Shown here piece by piece: positions 28,274-37,892 of a stretch of 64,000 nucleotides of DNA. This DNA is from Paenalicyclobacillus mengziensis (GTDB lineage: Bacteria; Bacillota; Bacilli; Alicyclobacillales; Alicyclobacillaceae). Both the position numbers and the translations under genes were made by a program. The notes beneath the pieces are model-generated. The model was not told where the DNA came from and searched no databases. It was given only the letters and a program-made list of their open reading frames with translations. The stretch is from NCBI RefSeq assembly GCF_017298635.1, contig NZ_CP071182.1, forward strand, positions 3,014,001-3,078,000. The letters are read 5' to 3'. Each line of letters opens with the position of its first letter. The stretch's first letter is position 1.

Positions 28274-28303
28274 ATCTTAGCCTTGCTTTATTTTGCGTGT
28301 CAA
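28274..28303 (-). promoter_or_regulatory. Sigma-A promoter of qcrB-qcrC
   Basis: TTGACA (28298-28303), 18 bp, TAAGAT (28274-28279) on the minus strand. It predicts a leader of about 145 bases before qcrB and separates qcrBC from the genes upstream. Confidence 0.7.
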
Positions 28304-28385
28304 GCAACTCGAGATTTTCAAGAAACTTTAACAACATACTGTTTCTTCCTCTTGACGAGCGACGTGTTCTGCAGTGCCAAAATGG

Positions 28386-28985
28386 TCATAATGCGCTGTC
28401 AAAGTGGTCTTTCGGAAGCTCCCACAAGTTCATCAAATCGTTAGCAATTTGTTCCTGCATGGCTGCGTAGAGACGGTCTCCCTCACGCTCCATTCCTTCG
28501 AGGACGTCAGGAGCAAAGCCGATCATCTGGCAGGGTTCACTATGTAAGTATGTGGGGCAAGCTACCGCCAAGTACATCCAGGCGTCGGAGGTGCGGCTCT
28601 GCGGCAAGCGTCTTGTGAGCCACTGCCACCAATCGAAAACCAGCCAAGGAACGCCTGACACGGCTGTGTTGAAGCGTTCGGTAGTGAGGACGCGGTCCGT
28701 TATCAGTAACCCGAAGTTGACAGTGAATGGGAGTCCCTGTTGGAGCAATAAAAGGTGTTCTTCTCTCGTTGGGTGAACAAAACGAGATTCTCCTCCACTG
28801 CGCAAGGCTGCACGGCCGCGAAATTGTTCATAAACCCTGCTGGCCAGTTCCTCACCGATGAGTTTGCTCGCTCCATATGGAGCCGCAACATCGAGTGGGG
28901 CATGGTCATAAACAGACACAATCAGCGTATCCAGGTATAGGACAAAGTCCCGGAATTGATGCTCTGAGAGCAGCAATGAATCCAT
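28386..28985 (-). CDS. YpiF-like protein (probable DUF2487)
   Basis: 199 residues from ATG 28985 (MDSLLLSEHQFRDFVLYLDT), chosen because AGGAGG lies 7 bases before it. No membrane segment. The pattern FVLYLDTLIVSVYD and the position between reoY and qcrB, where B. subtilis has ypiF, suggest the DUF2487 family; the match by eye is only moderate. Function unknown. The C-terminus is acidic with several Met and Glu residues. Confidence 0.65.
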   Translation of the reverse strand: MDSLLLSEHQFRDFVLYLDTLIVSVYDHAPLDVAAPYGASKLIGEELASRVYEQFRGRAALRSGGESRFVHPTREEHLLLLQQGLPFTVNFGLLITDRVLTTERFNTAVSGVPWLVFDWWQWLTRRLPQSRTSDAWMYLAVACPTYLHSEPCQMIGFAPDVLEGMEREGDRLYAAMQEQIANDLMNLWELPKDHFDSAL

Positions 28986-29141
28986 TGCCTGTCCTCCTCT
29001 CCCCTCTGTCAAGAGCCTTTGCAAGCTTTTGCAGAGGAAACTTAACATATTCACTGTCAGAGGGTCAAATTCGCGCAAAAATGGCCCGCTCATCACTGCG
29101 AGCAGGGCCATCAGGTGGCTTACGTTGGTGAAATTGCAAAA

Positions 29142-29696
29142 CTACGAGCTCAAGTTGTCAAACTCAATCAATCGTTTACTGGCTGTGAAGAAAGCTTTTT
29201 TGTCCCGACTATCGAGAGCGGCATCGACATCCTTCATCAACCGTGAGCGTTCATAGGAATGAGTGAGTTGTTCAATCAGCCATTCGGCCTGCATGGACAC
29301 CATCTCACGAACAGCTGGCTCAAGTTCTGACGAGGTGGTCTCTTCGAGAACTGCCGTGTAGGCAGAACTGCTGGCCCGGTCTTTAAAATACAACCCAATG
29401 TAAACGTCATCATCTGGATGTTGGTACAGGTCCAGGAAGGCTTGCTCCACATCTGTCGAGACAGGCTTGTTGCGCCGATAGTACCGGAAAGGGGCAACCT
29501 GGACACAAGTTGACGATACGACGATGACGCGCGGCAGATGCCTGAAGTTTTCTACAAAATGCACACGGCGAAGTACATTCTCCCGAGTCATGATGTAGCG
29601 CATGAGCATCTCGGCTTCGCGGCTTTGCAGTTGATAATTGGCCAGGAACCATCGCAGAAAGTGTCGCTTTTCGGCAACTGTAATTGTACCGCTCAT
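29142..29696 (-). CDS. reoY: ReoY/YpiB-family protein, ClpCP adaptor for MurA turnover
   Basis: 184 residues from ATG 29696 (MSGTITVAEKRHFLRWFL), preceded by GGAGG. The EKRHFLRWFLANYQL...EAEMLMRYIM and VHFVENFRHLPRVIVVSS stretches match the UPF0302/YpiB family. In Listeria ReoY works with ReoM to control degradation of MurA by ClpCP and thus peptidoglycan synthesis; that role is known from there and inferred here. The order reoY-ypiF-qcr is the Bacillus order. Confidence 0.88.
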   Translation of the reverse strand: MSGTITVAEKRHFLRWFLANYQLQSREAEMLMRYIMTRENVLRRVHFVENFRHLPRVIVVSSTCVQVAPFRYYRRNKPVSTDVEQAFLDLYQHPDDDVYIGLYFKDRASSSAYTAVLEETTSSELEPAVREMVSMQAEWLIEQLTHSYERSRLMKDVDAALDSRDKKAFFTASKRLIEFDNLSS

Positions 29697-29874
29697 AGCC
29701 GTCTCCTCCCTGACTGGCTGTCGCCCAATCGAATGTATTAACCCCCGCGTCAAAGTCAAAAAATACTGAAACCAATTGTGTTTTATCTTATTCGCGCGAT
29801 CCAAGAAGTTTTCCTGCCAAGAGCCCCGTGAAAATTCAGTATTTTGTATTTCCCTCGCCTACACCCCCGCCTTC

Positions 29875-31272
29875 CTAACTGGACAGACTGTCAGTGGCTG
29901 TGTCGGTTTGGCTTTGGTACTGAGACTCCCACTCAATGAGTGTTCGTTCCACGTTGCCGGGAATGGGTGTCTGACTGTACGATTGTACGCGTTGGAGCCA
30001 AGACGACACGGACTTGCCGGCTGCCAGCCCATGCTTTACGGTTTCCTTGGTCAGACGATATACCTGAAGTGGTCCGCCTTGTTTCAGTTCTGCAAGTGCG
30101 GTAATTTCAGCAATCACAACAGGTTCTGCACTGGCGGCGAAGATTTCGAAGTTTGGTTGCACAATCAAGACTCGCCGTGGGTCTGGTTGTGTGTCGGCTG
30201 CGGCTGCAACAGTTCCTTGTGTTAGCAATTGTTGACCAAGTTTTGTCGTTTGAAACCATGTCTTTCCGTTTTCATCGTCGCCAACTCGAATCACGCCTAG
30301 GTGACACAGCATGCCGAGGATACGCCTGTTCCAGACGCTGTCTCGACTGTCGTAGTAATACTCGGATACCATGTCGCCGCAAGTCGCAAGAAAGCTTTCT
30401 GACGCCAGCCAGCGGTTTGGCGGCGCGAGCGACATCATGCGTACGATTTGTGGTAAACGCGGAATGGGGCGGCGATAGGAACTGACATAAAACTGCAGCA
30501 GTGAGCGTTGCTTTTGACCAGGCGCAATCCCCTGCCAACCGATGGCAGATTCTGTTGTGCGCAACACCCCGTCCCGTCCCTCTTCAATTAATTGGTTGGC
30601 GTATGCGAAGTCATAAAGTAAGGCAAACCTATCAGGATAGTCGTAGAAACGCCTTCCATAGCCAAATCGCCAGCCACCCTCAAGCGGCGTTTCAGGGACC
30701 TCAAAGAGGTCGAGGATTCGTTCAAGATGCCTCTTGTACATACTGCCTCCTGTGGTCAGCGGTACCTCATGGCGGGCAAGGTACTGTAAGAACAGGTCAG
30801 CGTCACGCGCAAGCGCATAGTCCGCTTCGCGATATGTAAGAGGCCCAATTTCTGATTGATGGATATTGCTATAAAAAACCCGTATGGTCTCGTTTTGCAT
30901 CACCTTGTGCAGTTCTGTCGGGACGCAGTACTGGAGACGTCCCGAATCACGGGTCGTAGGATATAACCACCCTTGCCGTTCTCCCTGTTCGAGCGCCGTT
31001 GAAGCATTGTCTCGACAGCGGCGAAACATACCCGACAGTTCTTCTGCGGAGTAAACTTGCCTGGACTCCAGCCCAAGACGCACAAACACCTCCTCATGAC
31101 CCCTTTTCCAGTCGTCAATTCTGTCCGCAACAAACTGTTTTGACCGAAAAAGGTACAAGATTTCCTGCATGAGTGCCAACTTCGAGTGTCTCGAGCAGCT
31201 TAGTTGGTAGTTGTCAGCAATGGCCCTCAGTGTCGCAATGTCTGCGTTACTGAGGCATTCGGCAAGGTTCAT
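29875..31272 (-). CDS. Helicase-associated protein with Helicase_C_3-type domain, partner of XPB-like helicase
   Basis: 465 residues, no Walker motifs. The C-terminal third has the pattern of the domain attached to bacterial XPB proteins: RVLIVQPNFEIFAAS, then VYRLTKETVKHGLAAGKSVSSWL and TPIPGNVERTLIEWE. The middle part (about 290-350) resembles a winged helix. The N-terminus (LSNADIATLRAIADNYQL) looks like a small helical DNA-binding unit. It overlaps the helicase gene by 4 bases, so the two proteins are made together. Most likely an accessory subunit of the helicase; nuclease activity cannot be judged by eye. Confidence 0.75.
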   Translation of the reverse strand: MNLAECLSNADIATLRAIADNYQLSCSRHSKLALMQEILYLFRSKQFVADRIDDWKRGHEEVFVRLGLESRQVYSAEELSGMFRRCRDNASTALEQGERQGWLYPTTRDSGRLQYCVPTELHKVMQNETIRVFYSNIHQSEIGPLTYREADYALARDADLFLQYLARHEVPLTTGGSMYKRHLERILDLFEVPETPLEGGWRFGYGRRFYDYPDRFALLYDFAYANQLIEEGRDGVLRTTESAIGWQGIAPGQKQRSLLQFYVSSYRRPIPRLPQIVRMMSLAPPNRWLASESFLATCGDMVSEYYYDSRDSVWNRRILGMLCHLGVIRVGDDENGKTWFQTTKLGQQLLTQGTVAAAADTQPDPRRVLIVQPNFEIFAASAEPVVIAEITALAELKQGGPLQVYRLTKETVKHGLAAGKSVSSWLQRVQSYSQTPIPGNVERTLIEWESQYQSQTDTATDSLSS

Positions 31273-32930
31273 GGTTGAATCATCCTCTCGGAATGGTTTA
31301 TTGGGTCTATGAGTTGGCCATCGATAACTTCGTAGTGATAACCCTGTTCAATGAGAAATAGGCTGCGATGTCGAGACATATCAGCTTCGACGGAATGATT
31401 GGTGACGACCGTGTAAAACACCCCTGGACCCGAATCGGGACGCAGTAACCTGCCTAGGCGCTGAGCTTCCTCTTGACGCGACCCGTACAGGCCCGAAAGC
31501 TGGATGATGACGGACGCACAGGGGATGTCCACTGACATATTTGCAACGCGTGACAGAACGAGGCGCTTTAACGATCCGTTTCGAAAAGCCTCAAACCAGT
31601 GCTCTCGCTCTGCAAGCGGAGTTTTTCCAGTAACGACAGGAGACGATAGTAACTCTGCCGCTTCATAGAGATGGTCCAGGTAATGTCCAATCACAAGAAC
31701 CGAATCGTTTACGTGCAGCCGCGCCAAGTCCATCAAGATTTCGAGCTTCGCACTGTTTAGGGCGGCAAGTTTATGCCTGTGCCGCCGGTCTGTCGATTCA
31801 TATGTTTCCCGTTCGGTCCCCGGCAGTGGGACCCTAACCTCGACACACCGGACTTTGGCCAGATATCCTTGCTGTTCAAGGTCCTTCCAGGCGGCCTCGT
31901 AACACTTCGGGCCAATCAGAGAAAACACATCCGTTTCTGCGCCGTCCTCCCGAATGAGCGTTGCCGTCAGGCCTAGTCGCCGCACGCTTTGCATATCTGC
32001 AGCAAGACGAAACAACGGTGCAGGCAGCATATGCACCTCGTCATAAATCACCAAACCCCACCGATGGTTTGACAGCGTGGCGAAGTGCCGCCGAGTGCCC
32101 TTCTGGTTCGCCGCCGCAACGCGATGATAGGTGGCGATGGTAACAGGTGAAATTTTGCCTGTCTCTCGATACATTCCAACTTGACTTGGATGAATGGTGG
32201 TCTTCTCCAGAATTTCTTGACGCCACTGATTGCACGCTGTATCAGTCGGCGCGAAAATGAGTGTTTCAACGTCAAGCTCGACCATCGCACCAATCCCGAC
32301 CAACGTCTTGCCTGCGCCGCAAGGCAAGACGACAACCCCACTTTGCCCTGTGTCCGCCGATAAGAAACTTTCTACGGCCGCCGCTTGATAATCGCGTAGT
32401 CCGGCATTCGCACGCCAAGACAACTCAATCGGGGCCGCCCGTTGATAGCCAAGCTCATCAACACAAGGAAATCCCTTTTGCGCCAACGTCTGTTTCACTG
32501 AAGCCCGGACAGACATCGGGAACACCCAACGAGAGGGAAGACTTCCTTTTAGGTGTTTGGGAAGCTTGCAAGCGTCGGCAATCGCCTTTAGGTCTTCGCT
32601 CGAGGCGGTTAGCGCAAAGTTGTGTTCATCATGGAAAACAAGGCGGATTCTTCCCCACCACCCCATGTCTGTGACAACCTGCTGTTGCACTTCGTACGGA
32701 ATGCCGTGTTCGGAATGTCTTCGTAAGACTTCCAGCACAGAACGGGCAGTCATCCCTCGGGCGGCGGCTTGCCAGAGGGTGAGTCTCGACATGCGATACA
32801 TGTGCAGTCGCTCTACGCGATAGACCAGATCGGAAAAGCGTAGCAACTGTTCGCGAACCTGTTCATAGAAGGGATCAAGGGAATCAGCTACAATGGTTCC
32901 GTCCAACTGCACAACCAGTGTCGATAGCAT
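31269..32930 (-). CDS. XPB/Rad25-type DNA helicase
   Basis: Superfamily 2 helicase related to eukaryotic and archaeal XPB, 553 residues. Walker A LPCGAGKT (202-209), DEVH (297-300) followed by MLPAPLFR, motif III TAT (322-324) and the XPB-specific RED motif (327-329) are all present. Motif VI is QRLGRLLRPD. The N-terminal 130 residues look like the XPB damage-recognition region. GAGGG precedes the ATG by 7 bases. The role of XPB in bacteria is not settled; repair of damaged or branched DNA is likely. Forms a two-gene cassette with the following gene. Confidence 0.9.
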   Translation of the reverse strand: MLSTLVVQLDGTIVADSLDPFYEQVREQLLRFSDLVYRVERLHMYRMSRLTLWQAAARGMTARSVLEVLRRHSEHGIPYEVQQQVVTDMGWWGRIRLVFHDEHNFALTASSEDLKAIADACKLPKHLKGSLPSRWVFPMSVRASVKQTLAQKGFPCVDELGYQRAAPIELSWRANAGLRDYQAAAVESFLSADTGQSGVVVLPCGAGKTLVGIGAMVELDVETLIFAPTDTACNQWRQEILEKTTIHPSQVGMYRETGKISPVTIATYHRVAAANQKGTRRHFATLSNHRWGLVIYDEVHMLPAPLFRLAADMQSVRRLGLTATLIREDGAETDVFSLIGPKCYEAAWKDLEQQGYLAKVRCVEVRVPLPGTERETYESTDRRHRHKLAALNSAKLEILMDLARLHVNDSVLVIGHYLDHLYEAAELLSSPVVTGKTPLAEREHWFEAFRNGSLKRLVLSRVANMSVDIPCASVIIQLSGLYGSRQEEAQRLGRLLRPDSGPGVFYTVVTNHSVEADMSRHRSLFLIEQGYHYEVIDGQLIDPINHSERMIQP

Positions 32931-33263
32931 GCTTCATCCCTCACCACATCGCTAGATTCAGGGCTGCACTTGCTGCCTCTATTTAATTCTCAGTATGAGT
33001 TTATTTGTGGAGAGGTATTCATCGAGATGGTAGAGAGTGTGGTTGAGACTCCGCAGTTCTTGATTCTGAGGCAAAAAAAAGTGGAACCTGTCAACGACAG
33101 ATTCCAAATGCGTTTGCTAGGAGTGGAGAGAAATCAGACATAACACCCTTCAACTTGAAGGATAACGGCTTATGGAAGCGCTGTCAAGACAAAATTTTCA
33201 GATTGCGTTTCACAAGGCGTCGTCACCTCTCGCCCGGGGCGCACAGGACCTTCACTCGAGCGC
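32931..33263. other. Intergenic region between tyrA and the XPB helicase
   Basis: 333 bases without a gene. It contains the strong terminator of the aromatic operon at 33073-33105. Downstream of it, toward the helicase gene, the sequence is AT-rich (AATTAAATAG near 32985) and may hold a promoter, but no clear -35/-10 pair was found. Confidence 0.6.
33073..33105 (-). terminator. Terminator of the aromatic amino acid supraoperon
   Basis: On the minus strand GGAATCTGTC pairs with GACAGGTTCC (one G-T pair) around a 3-base loop, followed by AC and eight Ts. A classic intrinsic terminator about 160 bases after tyrA. Confidence 0.93.
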
Positions 33264-34121
33264 TCACAAGGGAGGATGCGACGGTGTCGACCACTCATCT
33301 TTTGCAGTTTTCGCGGTGCTGAGAACGCGACCGAGTGCCTCACTGTCCTCTGCTTCGAGACATCGCTCCAGTTCCATGATGGTGTCTTTTGCAGCCATTA
33401 AGTAACGCCCGACGGCTTGTCGATTTTCCATCAACGTTGGCACCCAGAAATCATGCGGAGACTGGCTGAGTCTGGTCACATCTCGAAAACCAGGTCCCGT
33501 CAAAAAGCTCCAATTGTGCGCATGAGAGTGGTCTGCCTCCACAGCAGCAGCGAGCATTGCTGTAATCGACATCAAGTGGATTCCGTGACTCACCGCGGCC
33601 ATCGCCGCGTCGTGTTGCTCTGCAGTTTTGACCCATTCGAGCCGAGCGTCAAAGGATACTATCCAGGGAGCCAAAGTTTTGCAGGCGGGCCAGTCTTCAA
33701 TCAGTATCCACGGCTGTCCTTGAAACAGGGACTCGTTCGAAGACGCAGGGCCTTGGCCGGAATTGCCCGCCATCGGGTGAGAGGGGGCAAAGCGCAGAGA
33801 GAGGCCCTGCTCTTTTGCAAGCTTGCAAATGGATGCTTTCACGCTGCAGACGTCCATAACGATGCTCGCCTGTTTGGCTGCTTGAGCTAATACGGCGCAC
33901 GCCGTTTGGATGGGAACAGCGAGGATGGCAAGGTCGTACGTATCATCAGGAAATGATGCATAGACATGTCGATACGCGCCTGTTTCTCGGGCGAGCGCCC
34001 GGTGGCGGTGTGAGACTTCCACACCGTCCACGAGCACGTCAGGGTCCTTGTCCCGAATGGCGCGTGCCATTGAGGTTCCAATCAAGCCACATCCAACAAC
34101 CAAAATTCGCTGAGGCTGCAT
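33264..34121 (-). CDS. tyrA: Prephenate dehydrogenase
   Basis: NAD-dependent oxidative decarboxylation of prephenate to 4-hydroxyphenylpyruvate in tyrosine synthesis. The start is ATG 34121 (MQPQRILVVGCGLIGTS), with AAGGTG before it. 285 residues. The dinucleotide-binding GCGLIGTS and the catalytic histidine region SHPMAGNSGQGP are visible. B. subtilis TyrA carries a C-terminal ACT domain (about 370 residues total); this one has none, so tyrosine feedback must act another way. Last gene of the trp-aro operon. Confidence 0.94.
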   Translation of the reverse strand: MQPQRILVVGCGLIGTSMARAIRDKDPDVLVDGVEVSHRHRALARETGAYRHVYASFPDDTYDLAILAVPIQTACAVLAQAAKQASIVMDVCSVKASICKLAKEQGLSLRFAPSHPMAGNSGQGPASSNESLFQGQPWILIEDWPACKTLAPWIVSFDARLEWVKTAEQHDAAMAAVSHGIHLMSITAMLAAAVEADHSHAHNWSFLTGPGFRDVTRLSQSPHDFWVPTLMENRQAVGRYLMAAKDTIMELERCLEAEDSEALGRVLSTAKTAKDEWSTPSHPPL

Positions 34122-34138
34122 CAAATTCACCTTGTGCG

Positions 34139-35170
34139 TTACGACTTCAGGATTCCGGCAGTTTCTGGCTCTAAGGCAGTACTTATACGCCTGACGTCTT
34201 GTACGAGTTGGCTGAAGTTTTCAACTGTCAGCGACTGATCGCCGTCCGACATCGCTTCTTGTGGATTTTGATGGACTTCAACGATGAGTCCGCTCGCTCC
34301 AGCAGCAATACCGGCTCTAGCCATCGCATTGACATAACGCCAGTTGCCGACACCATGACTCGGGTCTACCACCACTGGCAGGTGTGACAGGTACTGCACG
34401 ACTGGGACTGCGTTTAGGTCGAGCGTATTTCTGGTATATGTCTCAAACGTGCGAATCCCGCGTTCACAGAGAATGACGTTCGGGTTTCCTCCCGCGAGTA
34501 CGTATTCAGCTGCCATCAACCATTCTTCGATGGTTGCCGAAAGACCCCGCTTCAGGAGCACTGGCTTGTCGGAGCGTCCAACGGCTTTTAAGAGCGTGTA
34601 GTTCTGCATGTTCCGTGCGCCGATTTGCAGAACATCGACATATGATTCCATCATAGGCAGAAGTTCCGCATCCATGATTTCTGTCACTACAGGCAAACCA
34701 GTCGCTTCGCGGGCAAGCGCCAGATACTTCAACCCCTCTTCCCCAAGTCCCTGAAACGAATACGGGGACGTCCGCGGTTTAAACGCCCCGCCGCGGAGCA
34801 ACTGTCCTCCGGCTTGCTTGACGAGGTGCGCCGCTTCGATGATCTGCTCCTGCGACTCCACGGAACAGGGACCCGCGATAATGACCGGTGTGCCGCCTCC
34901 AATCACGTGCTCGCCGACTTGAACCAGTGTGTCTTGGGGATGAAAAGCCCTGCTTGCCAATTTGAATGGGTTACTCACTGGTACCACCTTCTCCACTCCC
35001 GACAGAGCCTCTAGAGGCAATTCGCGAACGCGGTCTTTTGCACCGATGACACCAACAATTGTCTTTTCAGCTCCTTCGGAGACATGCACCCCGAGCCCTT
35101 TGCTTTCCAGTAGCTCCACAACGCTTTGTAGCTCTTCCCTCGTCGCTCCCTCTTTCATGACCACGATCAC
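34139..35170 (-). CDS. aroF: 3-deoxy-7-phosphoheptulonate synthase with N-terminal ferredoxin-like domain
   Basis: DAHP synthase, first step of the shikimate pathway. The start is GTG 35170, giving [13 protein letters not shown], which aligns with the MIVVLKPGSTEED start of the Thermotoga enzyme; 343 residues. The N-terminal 65 residues are the regulatory ferredoxin-like domain that lets tyrosine or phenylalanine inhibit the enzyme. The barrel shows [23 protein letters not shown] and VDPSHGVG. There is no chorismate mutase fusion as in B. subtilis AroA. GTG lies two bases after the trpA stop. Confidence 0.94.
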   Translation of the reverse strand: MIVVMKEGATREELQSVVELLESKGLGVHVSEGAEKTIVGVIGAKDRVRELPLEALSGVEKVVPVSNPFKLASRAFHPQDTLVQVGEHVIGGGTPVIIAGPCSVESQEQIIEAAHLVKQAGGQLLRGGAFKPRTSPYSFQGLGEEGLKYLALAREATGLPVVTEIMDAELLPMMESYVDVLQIGARNMQNYTLLKAVGRSDKPVLLKRGLSATIEEWLMAAEYVLAGGNPNVILCERGIRTFETYTRNTLDLNAVPVVQYLSHLPVVVDPSHGVGNWRYVNAMARAGIAAGASGLIVEVHQNPQEAMSDGDQSLTVENFSQLVQDVRRISTALEPETAGILKS

Positions 35171-35172
35171 GC

Positions 35173-36015
35173 TTACTCCACTCCCTCTCTTATCCATTCG
35201 TTCGCGTCGTCGATGGCTTCCGACAATTCGCGTGTGAAACGTTCCACAGCATTTATGGCAAGCATACGTTGAGACTGTACATCAGTGGCTTTTAGAGACT
35301 CTTCGATGCGGCGAACGTAAGCACTGCCGATGATGACACCATCGGCAAAGCTGGCAATGTGCCGTGCTTGCTCTGGCGTGCTTACGCCGAAACCCACCGC
35401 CACAGGCGCGTTGGTATAGGCTTTCGCAGTCTGGACGAGGTCCTGTAGCCGTTCGGACATTTTGGCGCGTTCCCCCGTCACGCCGAGCGACGATACGCAA
35501 TAGACGAATCCGCGAGCGTATTCGCAAATCTTGCGGACCCGTTCTTCAGAACTCGTAGGCGCCACCAGTGGTATCAAGTCAACTCCCGACGTGTCTGCAG
35601 CCTGGCGAACCAATGTGCTCTCCTCAAACGGCAGGTCGGGGACAATCACGCCGTCTGCACCGGCACTCTCTGCGTCTCGAAAGAAGCGGTCGATACCGTA
35701 CTGCAAGAGTGGGTTGAAATAAGAAAAGAGTACTAGGCCTGCATCCGTATCCCGGCGCAGTCGACTCGTCATCTCAAACACGTGCGGAAATGCAAAGCCG
35801 GATTGCAGACTGCGCAAGGCAGAAGCCTGAATGACTGGCCCATCTGCGAGTGGATCAGAATATGGTGCACCAATCTCGACGATGTCGGCACCGGCCCGAA
35901 GAACCGTCTGAAACAGCTCAAGCGAAGTGTCAACATCGGGATCGCCTGTGTTCAAAAACGGGATGAGTGCCTTTTTGCCGGGCCTCTTCATAAACGCGGC
36001 TTCAATTCTGCTCAT
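35173..36015 (-). CDS. trpA: Tryptophan synthase alpha chain
   Basis: Cleaves indole-3-glycerol phosphate to indole, which passes to TrpB. 280 residues. [14 protein letters not shown] carries the catalytic glutamate and aspartate region, and [11 protein letters not shown] and [11 protein letters not shown] follow in family order. It overlaps trpB by 14 bases. Confidence 0.97.
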   Translation of the reverse strand: MSRIEAAFMKRPGKKALIPFLNTGDPDVDTSLELFQTVLRAGADIVEIGAPYSDPLADGPVIQASALRSLQSGFAFPHVFEMTSRLRRDTDAGLVLFSYFNPLLQYGIDRFFRDAESAGADGVIVPDLPFEESTLVRQAADTSGVDLIPLVAPTSSEERVRKICEYARGFVYCVSSLGVTGERAKMSERLQDLVQTAKAYTNAPVAVGFGVSTPEQARHIASFADGVIIGSAYVRRIEESLKATDVQSQRMLAINAVERFTRELSEAIDDANEWIREGVE

Positions 36016-37213
36016 CGTGGGCCCCTCCCGTCATCCTCGCAATTTGTTCAACATCCTTGTCGCCGCGTCCGGAAAGGCAGATGACCAGGGTCTCATCTGG
36101 ACTCATTTGAGCCGCTGTTTTCACAGCTTGGGCAACGGCGTGTGCACTCTCGAGAGCAGGGATGATACCCTCTGTCTTCGACAACAGATAAAATGCATCG
36201 AGTGCTTCTTGGTCTGTGATTGGCACGTATTGTGCCCTCCCCGTTGCATGGAGATAACTGTGTTCTGGTCCGATGCCTGGATAGTCAAGTCCTGCTGAAA
36301 TGGAGTGTGCAGGGGTTACTTGGCCGTACTCGTCCTGCAACAAGTACATCATCGACCCATGCAGCACTCCCTTTCGTCCGCGCCCGATACTGGCCGCATG
36401 GAGGCCTGAGTCCAGTCCCTTGCCGGCCGCTTCCACACCAATGAGCCGCACAGAATCATCAGGTACGAACGGATAGAACATCCCCATGGCGTTGCTGCCG
36501 CCACCAACGCATGCAATGACGGTGTCTGGCAAGCGCCCCTCGACGTCGAGCATCTGCTGCTTGGTCTCGTCTCCGATGATGCGTTGAAAGTCACGGACAA
36601 TTCTTGGATATGGGTGTGGTCCTACGACAGAACCAATGATGTAATAGGTGTCTTCAACATGCTCTACCCAGTGCCGAATCGCTTCGTTGGTGGCATCTTT
36701 CAGGGTCCTTGTTCCGGAAGTAGCCGGAACGACCTCTGCTCCGAGCATACGCATTCGGAACACGTTCAGAGCTTGCCGCTCCATGTCTTCTTCGCCCATA
36801 AAAACGGTGCACTCGAGTCCAAAACGTGCTGCCACAGTGGCCGTTGCAACGCCGTGCTGCCCGGCGCCAGTTTCGGCAATGACACGCTTCTTCCCCATTC
36901 TCATAGCGAGTAACGCCTGACCAATGGTGTTATTGATTTTGTGCGCACCAGTGTGGTTCAGGTCTTCCCGCTTCAGGTACACTTTCGCCCCGCCGACCGT
37001 ATCTGTAAAGCGCTCTGCAAAATAAAGCGGCGTCGGACGTCCAGAGTAGTTTTTCAGGTATTGCTTCAGTTCCGTTTGGAACGACTCTTCGTTGGTGAAT
37101 TTCTCATATGCTGATTCGAGTTCAGCGAGTGCGGACATCAAGGTTTCTGGTACATATCGTCCGCCAAAGTCGCCAAATCGTCCGTCTTTATCCGGTAGTT
37201 GCTCTGTCAACAT
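36002..37213 (-). CDS. trpB: Tryptophan synthase beta chain
   Basis: Pyridoxal-phosphate enzyme that condenses indole and serine to tryptophan. 403 residues, usual length. [14 protein letters not shown] opens the protein, HTGAHKINN holds the lysine that binds the cofactor (near residue 90), and GGGSNAMG is the phosphate site. It overlaps trpF by 26 bases and trpA by 14, so the end of the operon is translated as a coupled unit. Confidence 0.97.
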   Translation of the reverse strand: MLTEQLPDKDGRFGDFGGRYVPETLMSALAELESAYEKFTNEESFQTELKQYLKNYSGRPTPLYFAERFTDTVGGAKVYLKREDLNHTGAHKINNTIGQALLAMRMGKKRVIAETGAGQHGVATATVAARFGLECTVFMGEEDMERQALNVFRMRMLGAEVVPATSGTRTLKDATNEAIRHWVEHVEDTYYIIGSVVGPHPYPRIVRDFQRIIGDETKQQMLDVEGRLPDTVIACVGGGSNAMGMFYPFVPDDSVRLIGVEAAGKGLDSGLHAASIGRGRKGVLHGSMMYLLQDEYGQVTPAHSISAGLDYPGIGPEHSYLHATGRAQYVPITDQEALDAFYLLSKTEGIIPALESAHAVAQAVKTAAQMSPDETLVICLSGRGDKDVEQIARMTGGAHDEQN

Positions 37214-37892
37214 GTCGCTTCACCGCCTCTCGCATCGCTTCGATTTGATGTATAGATTTTCGTTGGTTGACTTCTACCCCTGAGGACACGTCGATGCCGT
37301 AAGGAGTAAATTCTTGGAGCAATGAAGATACATTATCTGGACGAATACCGCCTGCAACCCAGACGGGTGGCAGTGGGACGCCTCCGGACTGTTTCTGCAG
37401 AAGGTCCTCCACCGCTCGCAGTCGTGCCCAATCAAACTGCACGCCGTGACCGCCAGTCACCGACGTCTGTGCACCTTTGGGTGGTGCTGCATCGAGTAAT
37501 ACAGCGTCGACAAAAGGTGCGTACTCGACCATCTGAGCGCCGAGTGTCTCGGCCCCGTATTTTGCAACGGGCATCGATAACGCCTTCCATACCTGAAATC
37601 CCGCCCTTTTCAGTTGTCGGCACGACTGAAGGTCTTCATTCCCGTGAAGCTGTACGACGTCTAGCCCTGCCATCTTTGCCGAGTCAATCACTGTAGCCGG
37701 CGCGTCGTTGACGTAGACTCCAACCTTCTTGCAACTGGCATCCACTTCTCGTGCCATGACGGCAATTTCAGCGGGGCCGACGTATCGTCGACTGGCCGGT
37801 ACCAGGATAAAACCGACGTGCGTAATCTCCCTGTAACGGGTAAAGGATAAGTCATCCCCCGGCTGCAAGCCACAGATCTTGATGTGTATCAT
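37188..37892 (-). CDS. trpF: Phosphoribosylanthranilate isomerase
   Basis: Amadori isomerase of tryptophan synthesis, 234 residues, TIM barrel. The catalytic cysteine is in KICGL at residue 7, the catalytic aspartate in LDAAPPKG, and the phosphate site in [10 protein letters not shown]. Short overlaps link it to trpC and trpB. Confidence 0.95.
   Translation of the reverse strand: MIHIKICGLQPGDDLSFTRYREITHVGFILVPASRRYVGPAEIAVMAREVDASCKKVGVYVNDAPATVIDSAKMAGLDVVQLHGNEDLQSCRQLKRAGFQVWKALSMPVAKYGAETLGAQMVEYAPFVDAVLLDAAPPKGAQTSVTGGHGVQFDWARLRAVEDLLQKQSGGVPLPPVWVAGGIRPDNVSSLLQEFTPYGIDVSSGVEVNQRKSIHQIEAMREAVKRHVDRATTG

Noticed and set aside
28123..28275. N-terminal extension of qcrB by 51 residues
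   Set aside because: It has no match to QcrB, and the promoter -10 box at 28274-28279 overlaps its start; the family start is at 28122.
28245..28337. A 30-codon minus-strand frame with AGGAAG upstream, before qcrB
   Set aside because: It overlaps the qcrB promoter boxes and its product has no membrane or family feature.
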